This document shows positions 25,123 to 33,456 of a stretch of DNA of 64,000 bases, one piece after another (position 1 is the first letter of the stretch; each line of letters starts with the position of its first letter). This DNA comes from Lacimicrobium alkaliphilum (lineage in GTDB: Bacteria; Pseudomonadota; Gammaproteobacteria; Enterobacterales; Alteromonadaceae). The DNA is taken from the NCBI RefSeq assembly GCF_001466725.1, contig NZ_CP013650.1, positions 2,108,001-2,172,000 on the forward strand, given 5' to 3'. The notes beneath the pieces are model-generated. The model saw only the letters and a list, made by a program, of their open reading frames with translations, did no database searches and was not told where the DNA came from. The position numbers were made by a program, and so were the translations under genes.

Positions 25123-28092
25123 ATGACACCAACCAAACTCAATAAAATCACCCAGGGCATTAGCCTGGCAATGATGGTGACTGCGACTGTGAGCTCGCAT
25201 AACGCCATTGCACAGGATAACGAAGAAAATAACGCTCAGGGAAAAGACGTAGAAGTTATCCAGGTAAGGGGCCTGCGAGCTTCGACTAAGGCTGACTTAA
25301 ACAATAAACGCTTTGCTGACGGTATTCTCGACAGTATTACTGCCGATGATATTGGTAAATTGCCGGATATTACTATTGCCGATACCTTGCAGCGGGTGCC
25401 GGGTATACAGATTAACCGCTCAGCCGGTGAAGGTTCTGGCGTCAACATCCGCGGCGTTGGTTCAGTTGGCACCTTACTTAACGGTGAACAGTTTCTGAGC
25501 GCCGGCTCTATTACCACCTTGCAACCCAACTTCTCGGATATTCCCTCTGCGCTGGTCAGTGGAATTGATGTTCATAAATCCCCTACTTCCGATATTTTAG
25601 CGGGCGGTATTTCAGGTACATTAGACCTGAAAACCATCAGACCCTTCTCTCTGGATGAAGGTCTGACTTTTGCCAGTTCTGCGGAAGTGTCCCGTGGTAA
25701 TTACACAGGGGAGACTGACCCTAAGATCACAGGCTTTGTTGGTTATAATACCGACCGCTTCGCCGTATCAACTTCTGTTTCATGGGACAGGGTCAATCTG
25801 GCTAATTATCGCCTGGGTACACCTAATATTGGTTGGTCCGGAGCCCAAACTGAAGGCAACGCCTGGGATGGCATCGGTGAAGACAGAACAGGAGATGGCG
25901 ATCAGAATGATGCGCTGGTGACTTTTATCGGTTACGGAAACATGAACCGGAATACCGAACGTGAGCGTCTGGGTATTACCACTACGATGCAGGCACAATT
26001 AACTGACACCGTAGAAATGATCGCAGATGTTTTTTATACCGACATGGACGATGCCGACCGCTCTATTGGTCTGGTGGCAGACAACGCCTGGGGAGATTTT
26101 GGCTGGGAACAGCATGGTGATGATCTGACCAAGCGCGGCGTAATTGCCGATGGCATACTTGCCGGCTCAGACTTATATACCGCAAACACTGGTGTGCTGA
26201 ATGCACCACGTATCGCCTCCACCTCAGAAAGTCGCACCAATGATCGCGACTCGTTAAACATGAACCTGGAGTTCAACTTTGACAATGGCGGCGCTTTTAA
26301 CGGTTCTGTACGTTATATCCATGGCGAAGGTCAGCGCGAGACTACCCACAACATCGCTCAGTCTTTCCTGACCGATGGCGCTAGTCAAAGCCTGTTCCGA
26401 AACGATGGTACCGGTGAAATCCCGGTTCATCCTGAGGGGGTATCTGGCCGGGTTCCGGTTATACGCGACTTCAGTGGTAAGCATCCACAACTGACTTACC
26501 CATCAGATCTGGGTCAGAGCATGGAAGATTACGCCATAATCTCCACGTATTCAGAAGAGAACTACTACGAAGAAGCCACGTTGGATGTCTTGCGTGCCGA
26601 CGGTACCTATCGTCTGGAATCCTCAGATTTAACCACCATCGAATTTGGCCTGCGTAAAGGTCGTCGTGACGTAAACCGTGAAACCTATGTATTGCTTGCC
26701 CCCATTTCACAGGACGGACTGAGTACAGACGTAATGTGGAAAGATCAGGGGGAAGTCGCCAATGACACCAATGGCGATGGCGAATTCAGTCGTGCTGGTG
26801 GCGATAAGACAATTGGTTATGACAATTATCTGAATTTTGCCAACCTCCCCTCATCCTGGGTTATACAGTCGGATGATTTCGGACCGGCCAACATAGGCAA
26901 CTTCTACTTTATTGATCCTGAGATAATGGACGATCATATCGGCTTCCAGGACGCACTTTACCCGGGTAACTTTAAGCACAATGATCCCAATCAGTCGTAC
27001 AATGTTCTGGAAACCAGTAAGTCAGCTTATCTGAACTTTAAACTGGATGGTGAACTGGGCAGCATGCCCTATAAAGCCAATGTTGGTGTACAGTACATCA
27101 AAACAGACCTGACCGTGACCCAGAACCTGCTCGGTGACGTCGTATGTCGGGCGTGTCCGGCCAGTGTGGTCGAGTCTGCTGGGGAAGTAGTGACTGAGAA
27201 GTCCTATACTGACACCCTTCCAGCACTGAACCTTCGCCTTAACCTGACTGATGACCTGATTGCCAGAGCCAGTTACGGTAAAACCATGAACCGTCTGGAT
27301 ACCCGCAATCTGGGTGGTGGTATGACGGTCAGCACGACTATTAACCAGGGTGAGGTGTCTGATGTGCCTGTTGGTGAGCGCTATGCGGTGGAAGCTAACC
27401 GGACCGGTAACCCTAACCTGGAGCCGACTCGCGCTACCAATCATGACCTGACTCTTGAGTGGTATTTCTCTGATACCGGTTTGCTCAGTGTGGCATGGTT
27501 TAAAATGGATATTGAGTCGAACCTGACCACAGACGTTACCACCGAGTTCGTGCCGGATGCAGACGGTGTTGAGCGTCGTCAGGTTCAGGTCCGCGGTCCT
27601 GTTAATGGAGATGGCGGTACGATCAAAGGCTATGAGTTTTCCTATCAGCAAGGCTTTGACTTCCTGCCAGGCTTCTGGAGTGGCTTTGGTGCTGGTCTGA
27701 ACTATACCTATGCGCCGAGCACCTCTGATACGCGGGATTTTGAAGGCAACAAGCTGCCGCTGAATGACAACTCAGAGAACTCCGGCAACGCAGTGTTGTG
27801 GTATGAAAAAGGGCCTTTACAGGTGCGTCTGGCAGCCAATTATCGTTCCGAGCGCTTTGTTGAACAGAATGGTCGTAACTTTGGCGGTGGCGGACTCGCT
27901 TTGTATGCTAAGGGAACAACCTATCTGGATATGTCAGCCAGTTATGATATTAATGAAAATATCAGTGTCTACTTCTCTGGCAGTAATCTGACTGAAGAGT
28001 TCGAAGATATGTACTACCAGTGGGAAGACTTCACTATTGCTCAGGATATTTATGAACGACGCCTGACCATGGGAGTCCGCGGTCGCTGGTAA
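25123..28092 (+). CDS. TonB-dependent outer-membrane receptor, probable (chito)oligosaccharide/GlcNAc uptake
   Basis: A 989-residue outer-membrane transporter of the proteobacterial TonB-receptor type common in carbohydrate loci. A signal peptide (about 1-30) is followed by a TonB-box-like stretch VEVIQVRGLRAS, a plug domain (about 60-180; LPDITIADTLQRVPGIQINR, then VNIRGVG) and a long barrel. The C-terminus RLTMGVRGRW ends in an aromatic residue as required for barrel insertion. Two NagR operators precede it and a terminator follows. Substrate is inferred from the regulon: GlcNAc, chitooligosaccharides or related amino-sugar glycans. Confidence 0.88.
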   Translation: MTPTKLNKITQGISLAMMVTATVSSHNAIAQDNEENNAQGKDVEVIQVRGLRASTKADLNNKRFADGILDSITADDIGKLPDITIADTLQRVPGIQINRSAGEGSGVNIRGVGSVGTLLNGEQFLSAGSITTLQPNFSDIPSALVSGIDVHKSPTSDILAGGISGTLDLKTIRPFSLDEGLTFASSAEVSRGNYTGETDPKITGFVGYNTDRFAVSTSVSWDRVNLANYRLGTPNIGWSGAQTEGNAWDGIGEDRTGDGDQNDALVTFIGYGNMNRNTERERLGITTTMQAQLTDTVEMIADVFYTDMDDADRSIGLVADNAWGDFGWEQHGDDLTKRGVIADGILAGSDLYTANTGVLNAPRIASTSESRTNDRDSLNMNLEFNFDNGGAFNGSVRYIHGEGQRETTHNIAQSFLTDGASQSLFRNDGTGEIPVHPEGVSGRVPVIRDFSGKHPQLTYPSDLGQSMEDYAIISTYSEENYYEEATLDVLRADGTYRLESSDLTTIEFGLRKGRRDVNRETYVLLAPISQDGLSTDVMWKDQGEVANDTNGDGEFSRAGGDKTIGYDNYLNFANLPSSWVIQSDDFGPANIGNFYFIDPEIMDDHIGFQDALYPGNFKHNDPNQSYNVLETSKSAYLNFKLDGELGSMPYKANVGVQYIKTDLTVTQNLLGDVVCRACPASVVESAGEVVTEKSYTDTLPALNLRLNLTDDLIARASYGKTMNRLDTRNLGGGMTVSTTINQGEVSDVPVGERYAVEANRTGNPNLEPTRATNHDLTLEWYFSDTGLLSVAWFKMDIESNLTTDVTTEFVPDADGVERRQVQVRGPVNGDGGTIKGYEFSYQQGFDFLPGFWSGFGAGLNYTYAPSTSDTRDFEGNKLPLNDNSENSGNAVLWYEKGPLQVRLAANYRSERFVEQNGRNFGGGGLALYAKGTTYLDMSASYDINENISVYFSGSNLTEEFEDMYYQWEDFTIAQDIYERRLTMGVRGRW

Positions 28093-28127
28093 TACAGTGC
28101 TGCATGTTAGCTGATGTTCGATAAAAC

Positions 28128-28163
28128 AATCCCCGCTCTGATGAACGGGGATTTTTTATTTTC
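28128..28163 (+). terminator. Intrinsic terminator after the TonB receptor
   Basis: AATCCCCG and CGGGGATT form an 8-bp stem with a 10-nt loop, followed by TTTTTATTTT. It partly separates the receptor from the halogenase-like gene 45 bp downstream. Confidence 0.82.
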
Positions 28164-28208
28164 CTGTCATCACTGCCCGTGTAGCATAGAGACATATGGG
28201 GTATAACT

Positions 28209-29738
28209 ATGCAAAGCAATAACCAATCAAGGCGTATACTGATTCTGGGCGGCGGTACAGCAGGCTGGATGACGGCCATGATCATGGCCAGACACTGGCA
28301 GAAGCAAGAGGTCAGTATCACCCTGCTGGAGTCCAGTGATATTGGTATTATCGGGGTCGGAGAAGGCTCTACGCCAGCCCTTAAACAGTTTTTTGATATG
28401 ATGGACATCCGCGAGCAAGAATGGATGCCAGCATGCAATGCCACCTACAAGGTGGGGATCACCTTCAGTCAGTGGTCTGTCAAACCGGGTTTTGAAAGTT
28501 ACTTTCATCCCTTTAAATTCAGGCTGGATGAACAATTCTCCCAGGCATTTTTTCACTCTGCGCTGATGCGAAGACAAGGCATCGAGATGCCCGCGCACCC
28601 GAATCAGTTCTTCCTCGCGCCGTTGCTGGCTGAGAAACATCTGGCCCCCCTGCCGCACTACAACTTTCCCTTTGAGCCAGCCTATGGCTATCACTTTGAC
28701 TCGGCTTTACTGGGACGTTTTTTGAAAGAAAAAGCACAGGAATTGGGAGTCAGGCACAAAGAAGGCAAGGTTAATCAGGTGATTAGGTCAGATAGCGGGC
28801 ATATCCTAAGCTTGCTGACCGAGCAGGGAGAGCAGATTGACGCTGAGCTTTTTGTCGACTGCTCAGGCTTTGCCGGCGTGCTGATGCAAAAATCGCTCAA
28901 GGTGCCGTTTGTAGGCTTTGAGTCCAACCTGTTTAATGACGCAGCAGTGGCTATTCCCAGCCCACCCGACTCTCACTTACCCTCACAGACCCTGTCAACT
29001 GCAATGAAACATGGCTGGCGCTGGCAGATTCCTCTTACCAACAGAAATGGTAATGGTTATGTGTACAGCAGCAAATATTGTAGTGCCGATGAGGCTGAAA
29101 CTGAGCTGAGGTCTGCACTTGGGCTGCTGAATCAGGATGTGCCTGCTCGACATCTTAAGATGAAGGTGGGCAGACTGGAAAAACACTGGCATAAGAATTG
29201 TCTGGCGATAGGGCTGTCCCAGGGATTTATTGAACCCCTGGAGGCGACTGCTCTGTTTTTAGTGCAACAGGCAGCGGCGCTGTTTGTGGATGCCTATGAA
29301 AAAGGCCAGTTTACAGAACAAAACCAGGACGCCTACAACGCCAGTATTTCAGGTTATTTTGAGGGCATCCGGGATTACATTGTTGGCCACTATATCACCA
29401 GCTCCCGCACAGATTCGCCGTACTGGCTTGATTGCCAGAACAATCAGCAGAACCTGTCAGACACTCTGCGTCACATTCTGGATGTCTGGCACAGTGGCGG
29501 TAACCTGGCTGAAGAATTGCGTCGTGAACATATCAGCCGCTATTATTCACCCGTTTCCTGGCATTGTCTGCTGGCTGGTACCGGAACCTTTCCTGATCCA
29601 GACAAGCTAAGGCCTCCCTCACCCACTGACAAGCAGGTGAATATCAGGAAAATTCAGGAGTTTCTGTACCGTTGCAGCCTTAACTTTGATCCTCAGCATC
29701 AATATTTACAGCAAAGAAACGCTGAACAAATGCCTTAA
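28209..29738 (+). CDS. Flavin-dependent halogenase-like protein (tryptophan 7-halogenase family), copy 1
   Basis: A 509-residue cytosolic flavoprotein of the tryptophan halogenase family. It has the FAD motif GGGTAGWM (about 14-21), the halogenase motif WxWxIP as WRWQIPL, the lysine position in CNATYKVGITF and the glutamate position in GFIEPLEAT, so catalytic residues look intact. The usual GEATIP stretch is GEGSTP here. No flavin reductase is encoded nearby. Family members often sit beside TonB receptors in sugar loci, and some prefer bromide and free indole in vitro. The natural substrate is unknown. It ends tail to tail with copy 2, overlapping by 4 bp. Confidence 0.87.
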   Translation: MQSNNQSRRILILGGGTAGWMTAMIMARHWQKQEVSITLLESSDIGIIGVGEGSTPALKQFFDMMDIREQEWMPACNATYKVGITFSQWSVKPGFESYFHPFKFRLDEQFSQAFFHSALMRRQGIEMPAHPNQFFLAPLLAEKHLAPLPHYNFPFEPAYGYHFDSALLGRFLKEKAQELGVRHKEGKVNQVIRSDSGHILSLLTEQGEQIDAELFVDCSGFAGVLMQKSLKVPFVGFESNLFNDAAVAIPSPPDSHLPSQTLSTAMKHGWRWQIPLTNRNGNGYVYSSKYCSADEAETELRSALGLLNQDVPARHLKMKVGRLEKHWHKNCLAIGLSQGFIEPLEATALFLVQQAAALFVDAYEKGQFTEQNQDAYNASISGYFEGIRDYIVGHYITSSRTDSPYWLDCQNNQQNLSDTLRHILDVWHSGGNLAEELRREHISRYYSPVSWHCLLAGTGTFPDPDKLRPPSPTDKQVNIRKIQEFLYRCSLNFDPQHQYLQQRNAEQMP

Positions 29739-31228
29739 CCCTGCTGACAGCGCTGAAGATAAGCAGTATGCGGTGGACTGTTTTCCACGGCGCTGGCTAT
29801 GCTGCGACGCATTCCGGCCAGCCCCTGCCTGATAAGATCCAGGGGGATCTTTTCAATACTCGGATCATAGCGCAGTGGGTAGCACTGGTAACCGTCAAAC
29901 AGCGCCAGCCAGCTGTTAGGCTGAAATATTTCATGGCGTTGACGAGGCAGCATGCCGTTGGCCTTAAATAACTCAATTCTGTGTGCCAGGGTGTCCGGGA
30001 TGCTTATCTGCCGGTATTCCTGCCAGAACGGTTCCTGCCGCTGGTTCAGGCAATAGTGCAGAATCACGAAGTCGCGCACGCTCTCATACTCTTTTTCTAT
30101 TCTGTAGTTAAATTCATCTCTGAGCGCAGGCTGAAATCCTGTATCGGGGAATAACAGCTTGATCTTCTCGATAGCGGTTTCGATCAGTGCAATGTTTGTG
30201 CTTTCAATCGGCTCAAAAAAGCCTGCCGCCAGGCCAAGTGCGATACAGTTTTTGTTCCATGACTTATTCCTTCGTCCCGGCGTGAATCTCAGCACTCTGG
30301 GATCCTGCAGCAATTTTCCCTCTATATTAGCTCTCAACTCTGCCTCTGCCTGCTTGTCTGTCTGGTGTGTGTTGCTGTACACCAGTCCATTTCCCTGGCG
30401 ATGCTGCAGTGGAATTTTCCATTGCCATCCCGCTGTACGTGCATTTGCCTGAGTATAAGGAGCTGGATCGCCCTGTAATTCGCTCTGTGCCACTACTGCT
30501 GAATCACAGAGCAGCCACCGACTCCAGTCCTGATAACCGGTTTTCAATGTCTGTTCAATCAGTACCCCTTTGAAGCCACTACAATCAAGAAACAGCTCCC
30601 CTTCTACCCGTTGTCCGTTATCCAGCTTCAGGGCGGTGATAAAGCCATTTTCTGCGCTGGTTTCAACTTCAGTAACGGTAGCATCGATTCGCTGAACAGC
30701 ATTCTCTTCAGCATGCCTGCGTAACAATCCGGCGAATAGTCCCGCATCAAGATGCAGGGCCCAGTCAAACACTGACAGTGCAGATTGTGGCTTCGATGGC
30801 GGTAAACAGAATTTATTCTGCTTGGCGAGTTGCACCGCAACACAGTATTGTTCGAGTTGCCCGGCTGATTCCGCGCTATTGTGCTTTAGCCAGTAGTGAT
30901 GAAATGGAATGCCATTCAGCGCTTCACCATAGCTGCCAAAGGGGTGAAGAAAGCTGCTTTTGGGGCTTAGCCAGCCATTGAACTGAATTCCAAGTTTACA
31001 GGTCCCCTGAGTGGCTCTGATGACCTCTTCGTCTGTCAGGCCCAGCATGGAATAAAAACGCCGTATGGTAGGAATGGTTGCCTCACCAACACCTATGGTG
31101 CCGATTTCTGATGATTCAACAACAGTGATATTCAGTTGCGGAAACGTGTCTTTAAGACTTGAAGCTGCCATCCAGCCTGCTGTGCCGCCACCAAGAATTA
31201 CCAGTTTTTGAATGGGATTGTTTGACAT
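29735..31228 (-). CDS. Flavin-dependent halogenase-like protein (tryptophan 7-halogenase family), copy 2
   Basis: A 497-residue paralogue of copy 1 on the opposite strand. It has GGGTAGWM, the standard IGVGEATIPTIRRFYSMLG, the catalytic-lysine segment GTCKLGIQFNGW, WQWKIPL (WxWxIP) and FFEPIESTNI with the catalytic glutamate position. It is closer to characterised tryptophan halogenases than copy 1 at these sites. AAGAGGCGG is a good ribosome-binding site before the ATG at 31228. A NagR operator lies inside its probable promoter. Substrate and halide are unknown. Confidence 0.88.
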   Translation of the reverse strand: MSNNPIQKLVILGGGTAGWMAASSLKDTFPQLNITVVESSEIGTIGVGEATIPTIRRFYSMLGLTDEEVIRATQGTCKLGIQFNGWLSPKSSFLHPFGSYGEALNGIPFHHYWLKHNSAESAGQLEQYCVAVQLAKQNKFCLPPSKPQSALSVFDWALHLDAGLFAGLLRRHAEENAVQRIDATVTEVETSAENGFITALKLDNGQRVEGELFLDCSGFKGVLIEQTLKTGYQDWSRWLLCDSAVVAQSELQGDPAPYTQANARTAGWQWKIPLQHRQGNGLVYSNTHQTDKQAEAELRANIEGKLLQDPRVLRFTPGRRNKSWNKNCIALGLAAGFFEPIESTNIALIETAIEKIKLLFPDTGFQPALRDEFNYRIEKEYESVRDFVILHYCLNQRQEPFWQEYRQISIPDTLAHRIELFKANGMLPRQRHEIFQPNSWLALFDGYQCYPLRYDPSIEKIPLDLIRQGLAGMRRSIASAVENSPPHTAYLQRCQQG

Positions 31229-31283
31229 AACCGCCTCTTGAGCCCAATAAGGTGCGTTGCACTTCGCACGCAGAACGTTTTTT

Positions 31284-31312
31284 ACATTAATGACAGCGTT
31301 ATCATTTTACAA
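31284..31312 (-). promoter_or_regulatory. NagR operator inside the promoter of halogenase copy 2
   Basis: The 18-bp operator AATGACAGCGTTATCATT is at 31289-31306. On the minus strand it fills the 17-bp spacer between a -35-like TTGTAA (31307-31312) and a -10-like TAATGT (31284-31289), which predicts direct repression. The same site may act on sapC, which starts 150 bp away on the other strand. Confidence 0.75.
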
Positions 31313-31456
31313 CTATTTTCACTGATCACCCTTTTATTGGTCAGCAGACCTGCGTCGTTTTACCCTCAGTGATAGCGTAAAAACACGGCGCTCGTCATTG
31401 GCCACATTCTGTGTCAAAGTATTGCGCAAATTTTTCTTGGTATTTGAAGGTAGTTT

Positions 31457-32173
31457 ATGAGCGAAAAGATAGTTCCGGTTGATAAAGACGCCCACGCTAA
31501 ACTTAAGGTGGACAACAAAGCCCTGTCTCAGCTGTTTGCCGAAGATCATGTTATTCCGGTGTTGGTGCGCGAGTTTGTCGGTGTCGCGGCCGAATTTCCT
31601 ATCGTATTTGTGCGTAATGAGAGCACGCAACAGCTGCATACGGTGGCAATGATGGGACTGAAAAGAGGCTGCAACCTTTATTGTCAGAGCGAACAATGGA
31701 CAGCGCCTTATATGCCTCAGTCAATGCGCAACGCCCCTTTCTCTATTGGCCAGAAAGAACAAGGCTCTGAAGAGCTGGCAGTGTGTATTGATGAAAACCA
31801 CCCGCTGGTCGGAAAAGACAAAGAATATCCCTTGTTTGATGAACAGGGACAACAGACCGAGTTCCTGCAGTCCAGAGCCAAATCTATTGCCAGCTACATT
31901 AACGATACACAACAGTCGATAAAGTTTGTGGAGATGCTGGAACAAAAAGGCCTGTTGGCTCCCAGAGATATGCAAATAAAGATGAAGAATGGTGAAGAAC
32001 TGACGATTAATGGCATTTTTGGTATTAATGAAGAAAAACTGAACACACTCAGCAATGAGGATTTTAATCAGTTGCGTGAACAGGGGCTGTTAGCGCCTAT
32101 TTACGCGCAACTGTTTTCAATGCAACAAATTCATCGCCTGACCGCGAAGTATATGCAGCAGGTAAAAGGTTGA
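31457..32173 (+). CDS. SapC-family protein
   Basis: A 238-residue cytosolic protein without signal peptide or membrane segment. The order LYCQSEQWTAPYMPQSMRNAPFSI and EELAVCIDENHPLV fits the SapC family (PF07277), named after a Campylobacter S-layer locus but mostly found next to TonB receptors and halogenase-like genes. Its reaction is unknown. AAGG precedes the ATG. It is divergent from halogenase copy 2 across a gap that holds a NagR operator, and is followed by a terminator. Confidence 0.83.
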   Translation: MSEKIVPVDKDAHAKLKVDNKALSQLFAEDHVIPVLVREFVGVAAEFPIVFVRNESTQQLHTVAMMGLKRGCNLYCQSEQWTAPYMPQSMRNAPFSIGQKEQGSEELAVCIDENHPLVGKDKEYPLFDEQGQQTEFLQSRAKSIASYINDTQQSIKFVEMLEQKGLLAPRDMQIKMKNGEELTINGIFGINEEKLNTLSNEDFNQLREQGLLAPIYAQLFSMQQIHRLTAKYMQQVKG

Positions 32174-32208
32174 AAACTCAGCAGTAAGAACAGACGCTTT
32201 GTCATGTC

Positions 32209-32244
32209 AGCAGGGCAGCCCGGGCTCCCTGCTTATTCTTTTTT
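32209..32244 (+). terminator. Intrinsic terminator after sapC
   Basis: AGCAGGG and CCCTGCT pair around an inner palindrome AGCCCGGGCT, giving a long GC-rich stem followed by TATTCTTTTTT. It closes the sapC transcript before the nagK operator region. Confidence 0.85.
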
Positions 32245-32295
32245 ATCATTCTGTAAACTTATTCCGGCACAAACCCTTTGCAATCCTGAGAACCT

Positions 32296-32335
32296 TTGTT
32301 AACATAAATGACAGCGCTGTCATTTATGTTAACAA
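32296..32335. promoter_or_regulatory. Perfect 40-bp palindrome containing a NagR operator
   Basis: The operator AAATGACAGC|GCTGTCATTT is centred at 32315.5. Perfect symmetry continues on both sides through TTGTTAACAT and ATGTTAACAA to give 40 bp. The core is the fully symmetric form of the window's 18-bp operator, so it is probably a strong NagR site. The GTTAAC arms may bind a second factor or extend contacts. It lies 161 bp (centre to centre) from the operator nearest nagK, a distance suited to looping. Confidence 0.8.
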
Positions 32336-32467
32336 TAATTCCGACTGTTAAGCTTCGTGGTCACTGTTAGTCTTTGTAGCTCATCCTCGGTTGGATAATT
32401 AGCGCATCAACCCAAGCTGCGGGATAGAGTAAGTATGAAAGATAACAATATTGTAGTAAGGAAACTG

Positions 32468-32498
32468 AATGACAACGCTGTCATCTCTCTGTTATTCT
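32468..32498 (+). promoter_or_regulatory. nagK operon promoter with overlapping NagR operator
   Basis: The operator AATGACAACGCTGTCATC (32468-32485) covers a -35-like ATGACA (32469-32474). A -10-like TATTCT follows at 32493-32498 with an 18-bp spacer. NagR bound here would block RNA polymerase. The start codon of nagK is 62 bp downstream. Confidence 0.75.
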
Positions 32499-32559
32499 CT
32501 TTCCTTCTGGTTGACCTCTGTAATTCAATCCTTTCAGCTATGCATGTAAAAGGTAAAGT

Positions 32560-33456
32560 ATGACTAGCCAGCAAAAATTTTTCCTGGGGGTAGACGGTGG
32601 CGGCAGTAAATGTCGCGTGTTGCTGACTGACGAGCAAGGCACCGCCCTTGGCGAAGGCATATCCGGGCCCGCCAACCCCAATCAGGGGCTTGATTTGGCA
32701 ATCAATTCGATACTCTGTGCCACAGAGCAGGCGCTTAAAGACGCCGGGCTGTCATCAGATCATATTGATCAGCTTTATGCCGGTGTTGGTCTGGCAGGTG
32801 TCAATTTGCCTAAATATCGCCGAATGCTGGAGCAATGGGATCACCCTTTTGCACAAATGCATATCACTACAGATCTGGAAATCGCCTGTCTTGGCGCCCA
32901 TGATGGTGAAGATGGTGCAGTTATTATCTCCGGTACCGGCTCTGTGGGCATGGCTCGTGTGGATGGTGAGCAGCATGCTTTTGGCGGTTATGGTTTCAGT
33001 GTTGGCGACCAGGGCAGCGGTGCCTGGATCGGACATCAGGCAGTAATCAACAGCCTGCTGGCACTGGATGGTTTGCGACCTGTTTCTGAGCTGGTGCCGC
33101 GGCTGCTCAGTCATACTCAGTGCACTGACGCCCAGCAGCTGGCTGAAAAAATGGCGAACCTGCCTCCCTCTGCCTACGCCCGGCTGGCACCACTGGTGAT
33201 CGAACAGGCCGAATCTCAGCAGGATGCGATAGCGCTGGATATTCTTATGTCAGCGGCGGACTATATTAATCAGCTATCCAGAAAATTGTTAACCTATCAC
33301 CCTCCCCGACTGGCAATGATTGGTGGTCTGGCAACACCTTTACATCCATGGCTGGCTGAAGATGTGAAACCGCATATTAAAGCCGCCATTCATAGCCCGG
33401 AAGTCGGGGCCATACTCTTTGTTAAACAGAAAAACGCCATAAGTGAGAACCTTTGA
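32560..33456 (+). CDS. nagK: N-acetylglucosamine kinase (BadF/BadG/BcrA/BcrD ATPase family)
   Basis: A 298-residue sugar kinase that phosphorylates GlcNAc to GlcNAc-6-phosphate in the cytosol. The phosphate-binding loop FLGVDGGGSKCRVLL, the second phosphate site VIISGTGSVGMAR and GGYGFSVGDQGSGAWIG are typical of the BadF-type GlcNAc kinases of Shewanella and Xanthomonas, not of E. coli NagK. AAAGG precedes the ATG. It heads nagK-nagB-nagA-nagP-nagX, with a 1-bp overlap to nagB. A kinase is needed because GlcNAc enters by a permease (NagP) rather than the phosphotransferase system. Confidence 0.92.
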   Translation: MTSQQKFFLGVDGGGSKCRVLLTDEQGTALGEGISGPANPNQGLDLAINSILCATEQALKDAGLSSDHIDQLYAGVGLAGVNLPKYRRMLEQWDHPFAQMHITTDLEIACLGAHDGEDGAVIISGTGSVGMARVDGEQHAFGGYGFSVGDQGSGAWIGHQAVINSLLALDGLRPVSELVPRLLSHTQCTDAQQLAEKMANLPPSAYARLAPLVIEQAESQQDAIALDILMSAADYINQLSRKLLTYHPPRLAMIGGLATPLHPWLAEDVKPHIKAAIHSPEVGAILFVKQKNAISENL

